Source: UBA7803 sp041395905 (GTDB lineage Bacteria; Pseudomonadota; Gammaproteobacteria; Pseudomonadales; Azotimanducaceae). From it: a stretch of 64,000 nt of DNA. The stretch is from the NCBI GenBank assembly GCA_041395905.1, contig JAWKZP010000019.1, forward strand, positions 1 through 64,000, in the 5' to 3' direction. Positions 51,455 to 60,286 of the stretch are shown here, in pieces. The notes below the pieces were generated by a model, which worked only from the letters and a program-made list of their open reading frames with translations, ran no database searches and had not been told where the DNA came from. The translations under genes and the position numbers were made by a program. Numbering within the stretch: position 1 is the stretch's first letter; each line of letters opens with the position of its first letter.

Positions 51455-52972
51455 CTACCTGCCCAGCACCGGCACGTTGTGCAGATCGTGCGCGATGCAG
51501 ACGTTTCTGGTTTCCATGAAGAAATCGAAGCTGTAGTCGCCGCCGTCGCGGCCGATACCACTCGCCTTCATGCCGCCGAACGGCGATGGCAGGTTGCGGT
51601 TGTTCTCGGAATTGAACCACAGCATGCCGGCTTCCAGCCGCTTCGCCAGACGCATGGTGCGGCCCACGTCCCTGGTCCAGACGTAGCCGGCCAGGCCGTA
51701 GGGCGTGTCGTTGGCGATCTGCACCGCCTGCTCCTCGGTGTCGAACGACAACGCCGTGAGCACCGGGCCGAAGATTTCCTCGCGGGCGATGCGCATGCCG
51801 TTGTCTGCGTCCGTGAACAGCGTCGGGCACAGGTAGTTGCCGTCGCCGAGGTCCGCGCGCGCCGTACCGCCCACGGCAATGCGGGCGCCCTCCTCCCGGG
51901 CAACGTCCATATAGCTCATGACCTTGCCGAAGTGCTCCCGACTCACCAGCGGTCCGACCTCGGTGTCCGGGTCGAGCGGGTGCCCCACCCGCAGCCGCGC
52001 CACCCGCTCCTGCAGCGCGCTCATGAAGCGCTCGCGGATGCCGCTCTGCACCAGGAGCCGAGAGCTCGATGTGCAGCGCTGTCCGTTCAGGCTGTAGATC
52101 ATGAACACCACCGCATCCAGGGCGCGGTCGAAGTCGGCATCGTCGAACACGATCACCGGATTCTTGCCGCCCAGCTCGAAGTGCACCCGCTTCAGCGTGT
52201 CGGCCGCCTGGTGCATGATCTGCGAGCCGGTAACGCTCTCGCCCACCAGGGCCACCGCCCGGATGTCCGGATGCATGGACAGACGTCTGCCGGCCACCTC
52301 GCCGAAGCCGTTGACCGTGTTCCACACGCCGTCCGGAATGCCCGCATCCCGCGCAATCTCGGCCAGTATCATGGCCGACAGCGGCGACAGCTCGGCCGGC
52401 TTGTGCACCACCGTGCAGCCCGCGGCCAGCGCCGGCGCGATCTTCCAGGTGGCCAGCATGAACGGCGTGTTCCAGGGCGTGATGATGCCCACCGGGCCAA
52501 TGGGAGTGCGCAGCGTGTAGTTGGTGTGCTGCTCCTGGTAGAGGGCCAGGCCGTTCGCCGCTTCCGGCGCGCGGTCGGCGAAGAAGCGGAAATTCTCGGC
52601 CCCGCGGATCGCCGCCTGCTTCATGAACCGGATCGGCTGCCCGCAGTCCATCGACTCCACCAGCGCGATCTCGTCGGCGCGCTCGACGATGCGGTCGGCA
52701 AAGCCGTTGAGCAGCTTCTTGCGCTCGGACCCCGACATGTCGCGCCAATCGGGAAACGCCGCGGCAGCTGCCGCGCAGGCCCGGTCCACGTCCTGCGTCG
52801 TGCCGGCAACCACGGCACCCAGCGAGCTGTTGTCTACCGGGGTCAGATTGTCGAAGGTTTCCGCGCCTTCGGGCACCACGAACGAGCCGCCGATGAAATG
52901 CCCGGTCGTCGTGTCCCTGAAGCGCTGCAGAAACCCGCGCGCTCTGGCCAGGTTGTCCTGATGACCCGACAT
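51455..52972 (-). CDS. hpaE: Aldehyde dehydrogenase, CHM-semialdehyde dehydrogenase type
   Basis: A 505-residue NAD(P)-dependent aldehyde dehydrogenase with the catalytic Glu in ELGGKNPV, the Cys in NGQRCTSSS, and the NAD-binding PWNTPFML. The FGGMKASGIGRDGGDYSFDFFMETRN end matches HpaE (5-carboxymethyl-2-hydroxymuconate semialdehyde dehydrogenase). It heads the HpaE-D-F operon, divergent from HpaG/MarR, and its -10 lies in the MarR-type operator region. Confidence 0.92.
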   Translation of the reverse strand: MSGHQDNLARARGFLQRFRDTTTGHFIGGSFVVPEGAETFDNLTPVDNSSLGAVVAGTTQDVDRACAAAAAAFPDWRDMSGSERKKLLNGFADRIVERADEIALVESMDCGQPIRFMKQAAIRGAENFRFFADRAPEAANGLALYQEQHTNYTLRTPIGPVGIITPWNTPFMLATWKIAPALAAGCTVVHKPAELSPLSAMILAEIARDAGIPDGVWNTVNGFGEVAGRRLSMHPDIRAVALVGESVTGSQIMHQAADTLKRVHFELGGKNPVIVFDDADFDRALDAVVFMIYSLNGQRCTSSSRLLVQSGIRERFMSALQERVARLRVGHPLDPDTEVGPLVSREHFGKVMSYMDVAREEGARIAVGGTARADLGDGNYLCPTLFTDADNGMRIAREEIFGPVLTALSFDTEEQAVQIANDTPYGLAGYVWTRDVGRTMRLAKRLEAGMLWFNSENNRNLPSPFGGMKASGIGRDGGDYSFDFFMETRNVCIAHDLHNVPVLGR

Positions 52973-53002
52973 CGACTGCTCCTGCCTGCAACGAGTTAAT
53001 AG

Positions 53003-53077
53003 ATAACATGTTAATAATCAGACACTGCAAATGCTAGCGATGCGCGAACTTCGTGCGCTAACATGCATAACAGGTTA
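53003..53077. promoter_or_regulatory. Divergent hpa promoter region with repeated TAACATGTTA-like operators
   Basis: TAACATGTTA (53004-53013) is a perfect 10-bp palindrome. TAACATGCAT (53059-53068) and TAACAGGTTA (53068-53077, 9 of 10 positions) repeat it near the HpaG ATG at 53094. On the minus strand TTGCAG (53030-53025), 16 bases, TGTTAT (53008-53003) make a plausible promoter for hpaE, so the first palindrome covers its -10. The adjacent MarR/HpaR gene is the likely regulator. Confidence 0.7.
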
Positions 53078-53093
53078 ATTTATCAAGGCCCAC

Positions 53094-53954
53094 ATGCGTC
53101 TTCTGACATTCGAGAGCGACCAGGGCGAGTCCTGGGGCAGCTACGCCGACGGCGGCGTCATCGACCTGGGCGCGCGCCTGGGCGGAGACCTGAAGGCAGC
53201 GCTCAGCGGCGGTCTGCTGGGCCGCGCCAGGGAGCTCGCGGCAGGCCTGTCGCCGGATATCTCGGCCGCAGACATCCGCTACCTGCCACCCATACCCAAC
53301 CCCGAGAAGATCGCCTGCATTGGCGTGAACTACGCGAACCGCAATGCCGAGTACAAAGACGGTTCGGAGGCACCGAACCGCCCCAGCCTGTTCATGCGCA
53401 CGCCGGATTCGCTCACCGGCCACGGCGGCTATCTGCTGCGACCGCCCGAGTCGGAGCAGCTGGACTACGAAGGCGAGATCGTGGTGGTCATCGGCAAGAC
53501 CGGCAGGCGCATCGATGAGCGCAACGCCTACGAGCACATCGCCGGCCTGACGGTCATGAACGAGGGCACCATTCGCGACTGGCTGCGCCATTCCAAGTTC
53601 AACGTCACCCAGGGCAAGAACTTCTTTCACTCAGGCGCCGTGGGTCCCTGGCTGGTGACGGCCGACGAGTTCCAGCACGGCGACTACGAAGACATGCGCG
53701 TACGCACACGGGTCAACGGCGAGGAGCGGCAGAACGACACCAGCGCCAACATGATGTTTCCCATCCGCTACCTCATCGCGTACCTGTCGCACTTCTTCCT
53801 GCTGAAACCGGGTGATCTGATCGCCACCGGCACCCCCAACGGCGCCGGTGCGCGCTTCGAGCCGCCCATCTGGCTCGAGCCCGGCGACGTCGTGGAGGTG
53901 GAGATCGACGGCGTCGGCACCCTGGTCAACGAGGTACGCGACGAGATCGTCTGA
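53094..53954 (+). CDS. hpaG: Fumarylacetoacetate hydrolase family protein, HpaG-type
   Basis: A 286-residue single-domain FAH-fold enzyme with CIGVNYANRNAEYK, the metal-site acid EGEIVVVIGK and late GDLIATGTPNGAGARFEPP. In the Hpa pathway HpaG decarboxylates and isomerises OPET/HHDD; the E. coli enzyme is a fused two-domain protein of about 430 residues, whereas this one has only one domain. It would give decarboxylase or isomerase activity alone. Its stop overlaps the MarR start (TGATG). Confidence 0.87.
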   Translation: MRLLTFESDQGESWGSYADGGVIDLGARLGGDLKAALSGGLLGRARELAAGLSPDISAADIRYLPPIPNPEKIACIGVNYANRNAEYKDGSEAPNRPSLFMRTPDSLTGHGGYLLRPPESEQLDYEGEIVVVIGKTGRRIDERNAYEHIAGLTVMNEGTIRDWLRHSKFNVTQGKNFFHSGAVGPWLVTADEFQHGDYEDMRVRTRVNGEERQNDTSANMMFPIRYLIAYLSHFFLLKPGDLIATGTPNGAGARFEPPIWLEPGDVVEVEIDGVGTLVNEVRDEIV

Positions 53955-54409
53955 TGGGCAACGGCAACGTCAGAGAACTGCGCGCGTTCGACCGGTCGCT
54001 GCCGATGGCCCTGCTGCGCGCGCGCGAGGTGGTGATGAAGAAGTTCATCCCATCGCTGCGCGAGCACGGGATGTCGCCGCAGCAGTGGCGCGTGATCCGC
54101 GCGCTCAACGACGAAGACGGCCTGGACATCACCGAGCTGGCCGAGCGCTGCTTTCTGCTGCTGCCGAGCCTGTCGCGCATCATCCAGAATCTCGAGAAGC
54201 GCGGGCTCGTGCGGCGCGCGCAGTCGCACAGCGACAACCGCCGATCGGTCATCTCTCTCACTGCCGACGGCCGCGCCCTGTTCCGCAAGATCGCGCCGAA
54301 ATCGGTGGAGCGCTACAACTACATCACCGAGCGGTTCGGCTACGGCAAGCTCGAGCTGCTCTACGAGCTGCTGGAAGAGCTGGTGGAAAAGATCGAAGAC
54401 GAGGGCTGA
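53954..54409 (+). CDS. hpaR: MarR family regulator, HpaR-like
   Basis: A 151-residue winged-helix regulator: QQWRVIRALNDEDGLDITELAERCFLLLPSLSRIIQNLEKRGLVRR is the MarR DNA-binding core with wing SHSDNRRSVISLTADG. E. coli HpaR represses the homoprotocatechuate meta-operon and is relieved by aromatic acids. Here it overlaps hpaG and is followed four bases later by a P450 gene. The nearby TAACATGTTA repeats are its probable sites. Confidence 0.93.
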   Translation: MGNGNVRELRAFDRSLPMALLRAREVVMKKFIPSLREHGMSPQQWRVIRALNDEDGLDITELAERCFLLLPSLSRIIQNLEKRGLVRRAQSHSDNRRSVISLTADGRALFRKIAPKSVERYNYITERFGYGKLELLYELLEELVEKIEDEG

Positions 54410-54413
54410 GCGG

Positions 54414-55709
54414 ATGAGCGAGAGCAACAACGACGCCTACCACAAAATCAGCGCCCCGCCTGCGGCCGAGCCGAGCGGCTGCCCGTTCGACAGCACCTTC
54501 ACCCCCTTCGACGCCGACTACCTGCTCGACCCCTATCCGCAGCTGCACGCGCTCAGCCAGGCGACCCCGGTCTTCTACGCCGAGAAGCTCGGGTATCTCG
54601 TAGTCACCGGCATGGACAACGTGGTCGAGGTGCTGAAGAACCACAGGGTGTTCTCGTCGGAAAACGTGCAGGACCCGGTGTTTCCTCTGTGCGAGGAGGC
54701 CCGCGCGATTCTGTCGGCAACCGACTACAACCCGCAGGCGGTCATGTCCAACTGCCAGCAGCCGGACCACACCAGAATCCGCAAGTTCACGCGCGACGGC
54801 TTCAGCGCCCGCCGCATGCGCGTGCTCGAGCCCTACATCCGCGAGACCGCCGACCACCTGATCACGGCCATGCTCGAGCGCGGCAGCCCGGCCGAGTTCG
54901 TATCGTCGTTCGCGCATCCGCTGCCCGGACAGGTGATTTTCCGCTTCATCGGATTTCCCGAGGCCGATCACGACCAGCTCATCCGCTGGACCGCCAACCG
55001 CCTGTTCTTCACCTGGGGCCGCCCCAGCGCACAGCAGCAGGTGGAGATCGCCGAGAACATGCTGAAGTACTGGCGTTACTGCCGGGCATTCGTCGCCTTG
55101 CGCAGCGAAGAGCCCGCGGACGACCTCACGTCGGAGCTGCTCGCCGCGCACAAGCAGAGCCCCGAGGAGCTCAGCCGCCGGGAGGTGGAATCAATCGTCT
55201 ACGGCCTGTCGTTCGCGGGCCACGAGATCGTCAGCAACTTCCTGTCGCTCACGCTCCTCAACGTGATGCCGCAGAGGGACCAATGGCAGGCACTGTGCCA
55301 GGACCCGGCGCTGATACCCAACGCGCTCGAGGAGGTGCTGCGCATCGACTCGCCGCAGACCAGCTGGCGGCGGGTGACTACCCAGGACACCGACTTTCAC
55401 GGCGTGCGCGTGCCGAAAGGCACCCGTGTGTTTCTGAGCCTCGGCGCCGCGAATCACGATCCCGCCACGTTCGCGGCGCCGGATGCGTTCGACATGCGGC
55501 GGGCCAACGCCAACCGGCACGTATCATTCGGCCACGGCATCCACTTCTGCCTGGGCGCGCGCCTGGCACGGCTCGAAGGCGAGATCGCCGTCGAGGCCTT
55601 GACCCGGCGCATCCCTTCACTGCGGCTGGTGGAAGACCAGCAGCTTCAGTTCTCCCCCAACATCACCTTCAGGGGGCCGACCCGCCTGCAGGTGGCCTGG
55701 GACGCATAG
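54414..55709 (+). CDS. Cytochrome P450 with altered I-helix motif
   Basis: A 431-residue P450. The haem loop FGHGIHFCLG carries Cys379, and ExxR is in LEEVLRID. The I-helix motif reads FAGHEIVSN, so the usual Thr that helps protonate the bound dioxygen is Ile. It is the third gene after hpaG and marR, so it is likely induced with the aromatic pathway. It could hydroxylate a precursor that feeds the ring-cleavage enzymes, but the missing Thr leaves open an unusual peroxygenase-like or substrate-assisted mechanism. Confidence 0.92.
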   Translation: MSESNNDAYHKISAPPAAEPSGCPFDSTFTPFDADYLLDPYPQLHALSQATPVFYAEKLGYLVVTGMDNVVEVLKNHRVFSSENVQDPVFPLCEEARAILSATDYNPQAVMSNCQQPDHTRIRKFTRDGFSARRMRVLEPYIRETADHLITAMLERGSPAEFVSSFAHPLPGQVIFRFIGFPEADHDQLIRWTANRLFFTWGRPSAQQQVEIAENMLKYWRYCRAFVALRSEEPADDLTSELLAAHKQSPEELSRREVESIVYGLSFAGHEIVSNFLSLTLLNVMPQRDQWQALCQDPALIPNALEEVLRIDSPQTSWRRVTTQDTDFHGVRVPKGTRVFLSLGAANHDPATFAAPDAFDMRRANANRHVSFGHGIHFCLGARLARLEGEIAVEALTRRIPSLRLVEDQQLQFSPNITFRGPTRLQVAWDA

Positions 55710-55731
55710 CGCCCCAGGCGAACCAGGGCCT

Positions 55732-56109
55732 TCAGCGGGCCAATCGGTGCAACGCGCAGATCTTGTTGCCGGAAGGGTCGCGCAGATAGGCCAGATACAA
55801 CCCGCTGCCGGGACGCTCGCCGGGCGGGTCCTCGCAGGTGGTGCCGCCGTTGGCAACACCCGCCGCATGCCACGCATCAGCCGCCTCGGGGCTCGCCGCC
55901 GCGAAGCCGATGGTGCTGCCGTTGCCATGGGTCGCCGGCTCGCCGTTGATGGGCGGCGTGATGGCGAAGATGCCGCTTTCGGTCATGTAAAAGCACCGCC
56001 CCTTGGGATCCATGGTGCCCGGTTTGTGGCCCAGGGCGCCGAGCACGGCATCGTAGAACTTCTTGGATGCCTGCACGTCGTTCGCGCCGACCATGATGTG
56101 ACTGAACAT
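55732..56109 (-). CDS. VOC (glyoxalase/bleomycin resistance) family protein
   Basis: A 125-residue VOC protein with two beta-alpha-beta-beta-beta units: FSHIMVGANDVQASKKFYDAVLGALG at the start and YLAYLRDPSGNKICALHR near the end. It ends convergently to the P450 gene with 22 bases between. It is one of the 'PhnB/glyoxalase-like' small proteins; metal residues are not evident and the substrate is unknown. Confidence 0.88.
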   Translation of the reverse strand: MFSHIMVGANDVQASKKFYDAVLGALGHKPGTMDPKGRCFYMTESGIFAITPPINGEPATHGNGSTIGFAAASPEAADAWHAAGVANGGTTCEDPPGERPGSGLYLAYLRDPSGNKICALHRLAR

Positions 56110-56283
56110 GTCGATTCTCTCTTAATCGGATTAGGGTCGCGCGGAAGCCTACCCTCATTCAAGCCCACGACCAATAGGGCACGCTGGGTGTAGCATGTGC
56201 GCAACTGCGACGCGCCGCGTCGACTCAGCACAAACGGATCGCGGCCGGACGCCCCCGGCACGCGACGCACGGAGCCAGTTACC

Positions 56284-58011
56284 ATGACCCACTACGATCT
56301 CCTCATCACGGGCGGAACGCTCATCGACGGCAGCGGCGCACCCGCGCGTCGGTGCGACATCGCCGTGAAGGACGGGCGCATCGTCTCGCTCGATCCGGGC
56401 CCGAACGCCACCGCCGCGGAAACGCTGGATGCGCGCGGACGCATCGTCACTCCCGGCTTCGTCGACGTGCATACCCACTACGACGGGCAGGCAACATGGG
56501 ACGCGCATCTTGCGCCGTCTTCGAACCTGGGGACCACCACCGTGGTCATGGGCAACTGCGGCGTCGGCTTCGCGCCGTGCCGCCGCGAGGACCACGAGGT
56601 GCTCATCCAGCTCATGGAAGGGGTCGAGGAGATCCCCGGCACGGCGCTGGCCGAGGGTCTGCCCTGGAACTGGGAGACCTTCCCCGAGTACCTGAACGCC
56701 ATCGACGCGCGCGCCCGCGACATCGACGTGGCGGCACTGGTCCCGCACGGCCCGGTGCGGGTGTTCGTCATGGGCGAACGCGGCGTGCAGCGCGAGCCCG
56801 CCACCGCCCAGGACATTGCCGAGATGCAGCGGGTGATTGCCGATGGGCTGGCCGCAGGCGCGGTGGGATTCTCGACCTCGCGTACCCTGGTGCACCGCAG
56901 CAGCAGCGGCGACTTCATTCCCACCTACCGCGCCGCCACGGACGAGCTCAAGCAGCTCGGTCAGGCGCTGTCCGGCGCCCAAGGGCACGTGTTCCAGCTG
57001 ATCTCCGACTGGGAAGACCCGGAGGCCGAGTTCGACATTCTGCGCCAGACCAGTCGCGCCACCGGGGCCAAGGGCACGTTCACCCTGCTCGACCTCGGCA
57101 ACCGGGCGCCCGACGGCTCGCCGCTGTGGCAGCAGCACCTCAAGAACATCGAGGCCGCCCAGGCAGAAGGCCTGGACATCCGCGGCCAGGTGCTGTCGCG
57201 TCCGGTAGGCATGCTCATGGGCCACCCGGCATCCATGAGCCCGTTCTCGCGCCGCCCCACCTTTGCACGCCTCGATGGCCTGCCGCTCGCCGACAAGGTG
57301 GCACAGCTGCGCAAGCCAGACGTTCGCGCGCAGATACTCGCCGAGGAGAACGTCAACCCGCACATGTTCGTGCGCATTTTCGAGAAACGCTACGACGCCA
57401 TGTACCCGCTCGAAGAGCCCATCAACTACCTGCCCGCGGCCAGGGACTCGGTGGCCGCCCGCGCCGCAGCCGAGGGACGGGACCCACAGGAGTGGCTGTA
57501 CGACTACTTCCTCGAAAACGGCGGCGCCAGCCTGGTCTACATTCCGGCGACCAACTTTTCCGAGAACATCCCGACGCTGCTGCGTCACCAGTACACGGTG
57601 TCGGCGCTGGGCGACGGCGGTGCTCACGTGGGCTCGATCTGCGACACCAGCGCCAATCTCTACGTGCTCACCAAGTGGGTCAAGGAGCGCGGCGAGATCG
57701 AGCTGCCGGCTGCCATCCGCATGCTGACCCGTCAACCGGCAGAGCTGTACTCGCTGCTCGACCGCGGCCTGGTCGCCGAAGGCATGGTCGCGGACCTGAA
57801 CGTCATCGATTTCGATGCGCTGGCACTGCGCACACCGCACATCGTTGCCGATCTGCCGGCCGGCGGGCGTCGATTCCTGCAGGACGCAGACGGCCTGGAC
57901 GCCACGGTGAAGTCGGGCAGCGTGATCTTCCGCGACGGGGGCCACACCGGCGCGCTGCCGGGCGTGCTGCTGCGCGGGCGGCGGCCGGACCCACGCGCCG
58001 CCGGGGGCTGA
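56284..58011 (+). CDS. D-aminoacylase-like amidohydrolase
   Basis: A 575-residue amidohydrolase of the N-acyl-D-amino-acid deacylase group: DLLITGGTLIDGSG start, metal motif VHTHYDGQATWD, then MGNCGVGFAPCR with the Cys typical of this group's zinc site, GALGDGGAHVG near the end and the C-terminal GMVADLNVID. It probably cleaves an amide or lactam; a substrate other than acylated D-amino acids is quite possible. The ATG at 56284 is preceded by GGAGCC. Confidence 0.88.
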   Translation: MTHYDLLITGGTLIDGSGAPARRCDIAVKDGRIVSLDPGPNATAAETLDARGRIVTPGFVDVHTHYDGQATWDAHLAPSSNLGTTTVVMGNCGVGFAPCRREDHEVLIQLMEGVEEIPGTALAEGLPWNWETFPEYLNAIDARARDIDVAALVPHGPVRVFVMGERGVQREPATAQDIAEMQRVIADGLAAGAVGFSTSRTLVHRSSSGDFIPTYRAATDELKQLGQALSGAQGHVFQLISDWEDPEAEFDILRQTSRATGAKGTFTLLDLGNRAPDGSPLWQQHLKNIEAAQAEGLDIRGQVLSRPVGMLMGHPASMSPFSRRPTFARLDGLPLADKVAQLRKPDVRAQILAEENVNPHMFVRIFEKRYDAMYPLEEPINYLPAARDSVAARAAAEGRDPQEWLYDYFLENGGASLVYIPATNFSENIPTLLRHQYTVSALGDGGAHVGSICDTSANLYVLTKWVKERGEIELPAAIRMLTRQPAELYSLLDRGLVAEGMVADLNVIDFDALALRTPHIVADLPAGGRRFLQDADGLDATVKSGSVIFRDGGHTGALPGVLLRGRRPDPRAAGG

Positions 58012-58386
58012 TCCCGGCCTCGCCCATCGGAACGATCCCGCAAAACGCGCGGCCATGGAGCGCGACGGGTTCTCGGCGGCTGCGGGACGCAACATCTGAC
58101 CTTGGATCCAGGCAGGGCGCGACCTGCACAGAGATCTGAAATGGTTTGTTTTTCAATAAGTTGAAGTGTTTTTTCGGGAACGAATCGGGATTATCAGGGT
58201 CGGTTGAAGCAGCGCGCCACGATCGTGCCCATGCCGGTGCCGCACGTTTGCCGACCGCGGCCGCCCGGCCAGGGCTTCCAAAACCGTCCCAATTTGACTT
58301 CAATCAAGCCCCTTCGGGCCCCGCGTACGGTAAAAGGTCCGAGTAGTCAGGCACGCTAGCGAATTTATTCAGGAAGGAGAGTTACT
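58012..58386. promoter_or_regulatory. 375-base AT-rich intergenic region before the second BVMO
   Basis: No credible coding frame. It contains TTCAATAAGTTGAA (58152-58165, inverted TTCAA/TTGAA arms), an ACTTCAA copy at 58297-58303 in inverse orientation to TTGAAGT at 58161-58167, and a small GCCC/GGGC hairpin near 58307-58318. A clean sigma70 pair was not found by eye. The composition is much more AT-rich than the flanks, consistent with a regulatory region for the monooxygenase gene. Confidence 0.45.
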
Positions 58387-59931
58387 TTGACAACCGCAGA
58401 ACTGCAACCCAAGGCGGGCGCCGCAACCCATGTAGACGTGCTGATCGTGGGAGCCGGGATTTCCGGCATCGGCTCGGCCTATCACCTGCAGCAGCAGTGC
58501 CCCGGCAAGAGCTACGTGATCCTCGAGATGAAGGACACCTTCGGTGGCACGTGGGAAACCCACAAGTATCCCGGGGTCAGATCCGACTCCGATCTGTACA
58601 CCTTCGGCTACCGGTTCAAGCCGTGGGTCGGCACGCCGGTGGCGAGCGCCGAAGAGATCCTCAAGTACATGAACGAGGTGATCGAAGAGAACGGCATCGA
58701 CGAGCACATCCGCTACGGCCACCGCATCACCCGCTGCAGCTGGTCGAGCGAAGACAACCTGTGGACGGTGGAAGCGACCCGCGAGTCCGACGGCGCCAGC
58801 GTCGCGTTCACCTGCAACTTCCTGTGGATGTGCCAGGGCTACTACGACCACGAGAAGCCCTACGTTCCCGACTGGGCCGGCATGGACAAGTACAAGGGCC
58901 TGTTCATCCACGCCCAGCTGTGGGATCCGAGCATCGACTACACGGGCAAGCGCGTGCTGGTGATCGGCTCCGGTGCCACAGCCGCAACTGTGATCCCGGC
59001 ATTTGCGGAAAAAGCCGCGCACGTGACCATGCTGCAGCGTTCCCCAACCTACTTCTTCTGCAGCGAGAACAAGAACGAGCTGGCCGACCGCCTGCGTGAG
59101 ATCGGCATCGACGAGCCCACGATTCACCGGGTGGTCCGCGCTCAGATCATGCACGACCAGAATCTGATGACGCAGCGCTGCATGACCGAGCCGGACGTGG
59201 TGTTCGAGGAGCTGAAGGCGCTGGTCCGCCAGTACGCCGGCGAGGATTTCCAGTTCGAGCCGCACTTCACGCCCAAGTACCGGGTATGGCAGCAGCGCCT
59301 GGCGTTCTGCCCCGAAGGTGACATCTTCCAGGCAGCGGCCGCCGGCAAGGTGAGCGTGGTGACCGATACCATCGACACCTTCACCGAGAAAGGCGTGCGC
59401 ACCAGCTCCGGCGAGGAGCTGGAAGCCGACATCATCGTCGCCGCCACGGGCTTCCACCTCTCGGTGATGGGCGACATCCCGTTCGAAGTGGATGCCAAGC
59501 CCGTCGACTGGCACGAAACCGTGACCTATCGCGGCATGATGTTCACCGACGTGCCCAACATGCTGTGGGTGTTCGGCTACTTCCGCGCCAGCTGGACGCT
59601 GCGCGTGGACATGCTGGGAGATTTCGTCTGCAACCTCCTGAATCACATGGACGAAATCGGCGCCAAGCGTGTCGAAGTCGCGCTCCGCGAGGAAGACAAG
59701 GGCATGAAGCTCCTGCCGTGGATCGAGCAGGACAACTTCAACCCGGGCTACCTGATGCGCGGGCTCGACAAGCTGCCGCGGCGCGGCGACAAGCCCGAGT
59801 GGCGCCACAACCAGGACTACTGGACAGAGCGCGTCGAGATTCCGAACACCGACCTGGACGCCGAGGAGTTCGTCTACGATGGCAAGCGCCGCCGCGGCGC
59901 CGGCAAGGTGCACAAGGTGAAGGTCGCCTGA
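58387..59931 (+). CDS. Flavin-containing monooxygenase, BVMO-like (CzcO family)
   Basis: A 514-residue FAD/NADPH monooxygenase with GAGISG at 22-27 and GSGATA at 194-199. The BVMO fingerprint is nearly intact (YxGxxxHxxxWD: Y169, G171, H175, W179, D180; Phe is usual at the first position). It begins with TTG at 58387, with AAGGAGA at 58374-58380; no ATG is nearby. It is paralogous to the enzyme at 9063-10598 and has a strong terminator downstream. Substrate unknown; oxidises carbonyls or heteroatoms. Confidence 0.9.
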   Translation: MTTAELQPKAGAATHVDVLIVGAGISGIGSAYHLQQQCPGKSYVILEMKDTFGGTWETHKYPGVRSDSDLYTFGYRFKPWVGTPVASAEEILKYMNEVIEENGIDEHIRYGHRITRCSWSSEDNLWTVEATRESDGASVAFTCNFLWMCQGYYDHEKPYVPDWAGMDKYKGLFIHAQLWDPSIDYTGKRVLVIGSGATAATVIPAFAEKAAHVTMLQRSPTYFFCSENKNELADRLREIGIDEPTIHRVVRAQIMHDQNLMTQRCMTEPDVVFEELKALVRQYAGEDFQFEPHFTPKYRVWQQRLAFCPEGDIFQAAAAGKVSVVTDTIDTFTEKGVRTSSGEELEADIIVAATGFHLSVMGDIPFEVDAKPVDWHETVTYRGMMFTDVPNMLWVFGYFRASWTLRVDMLGDFVCNLLNHMDEIGAKRVEVALREEDKGMKLLPWIEQDNFNPGYLMRGLDKLPRRGDKPEWRHNQDYWTERVEIPNTDLDAEEFVYDGKRRRGAGKVHKVKVA

Positions 59932-59996
59932 GACCTGACCGCCGGTCGGTCGCGTCCACCGACGCGCGCCGGCGAGCCCACGTCATGCCCCCGACA

Positions 59997-60022
59997 GCCC
60001 CCGGCTGCCGGGGGCGATTTTC
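59997..60022 (+). terminator. Intrinsic terminator after the BVMO gene
   Basis: GCCCCCGGC (59997-60005) is followed by its exact reverse complement GCCGGGGGC (60007-60015) with one base between, then GATTTTCT (T-rich). The arms probably pair with a three- to five-base loop. This is the clearest terminator in the window, about 65 bases after the stop codon at 59931. Confidence 0.85.
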
Positions 60023-60061
60023 TCCACCCTGCCGCCGCAGCATCCGCGAAATCGTGCGCCT

Positions 60062-60274
60062 CGCGCCCCGCGCGGGCTCGGCTGCGTGATCAGCGGTCAG
60101 GGCATCATGCTGCAGTCACCGGTGGTGCGCGAGCACGCCCGCATTCCCGATGGCCAGACCATCATGAGCTGTGTTGCCATGGGCTACCCGGGCGCGGGTT
60201 TTGCGGCCAGCGAGCTGGTGTCCCAGCGCCGCCCGGCGGACGAGGTGATAAGCTTGGTCGGCCTCGATGACTGA
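60062..60274 (+). pseudogene. Decayed nitroreductase, C-terminal fragment
   Basis: From RGLGCVISGQGIM to ISLVGLDD the translation matches the C-terminal third of the intact nitroreductase (24418-25098), e.g. SPVVREHARIPDGQTIMSCVAMGYPGAGF against SPVVREHAGIPDDQVIMICVAMGYPDDSF. No N-terminal two-thirds, FMN-phosphate motif or start is present; the region upstream is the terminator and non-coding. I read it as a truncated paralogue left by deletion or recombination. Confidence 0.8.
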
Positions 60275-60286
60275 GGAGCACCCGCC

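Noticed and set aside
51479..52999. 506-codon plus-strand open frame opposite hpaE
   Set aside because: Mirrors the aldehyde dehydrogenase gene and reads as low-complexity sequence.
56155..58095. Long minus-strand open frame (over 600 codons) opposite the amidohydrolase
   Set aside because: Arg/Val/His/Gln-rich translation without domains, and it is exactly antisense to a gene with clear motifs; a product of high GC in the third codon position.
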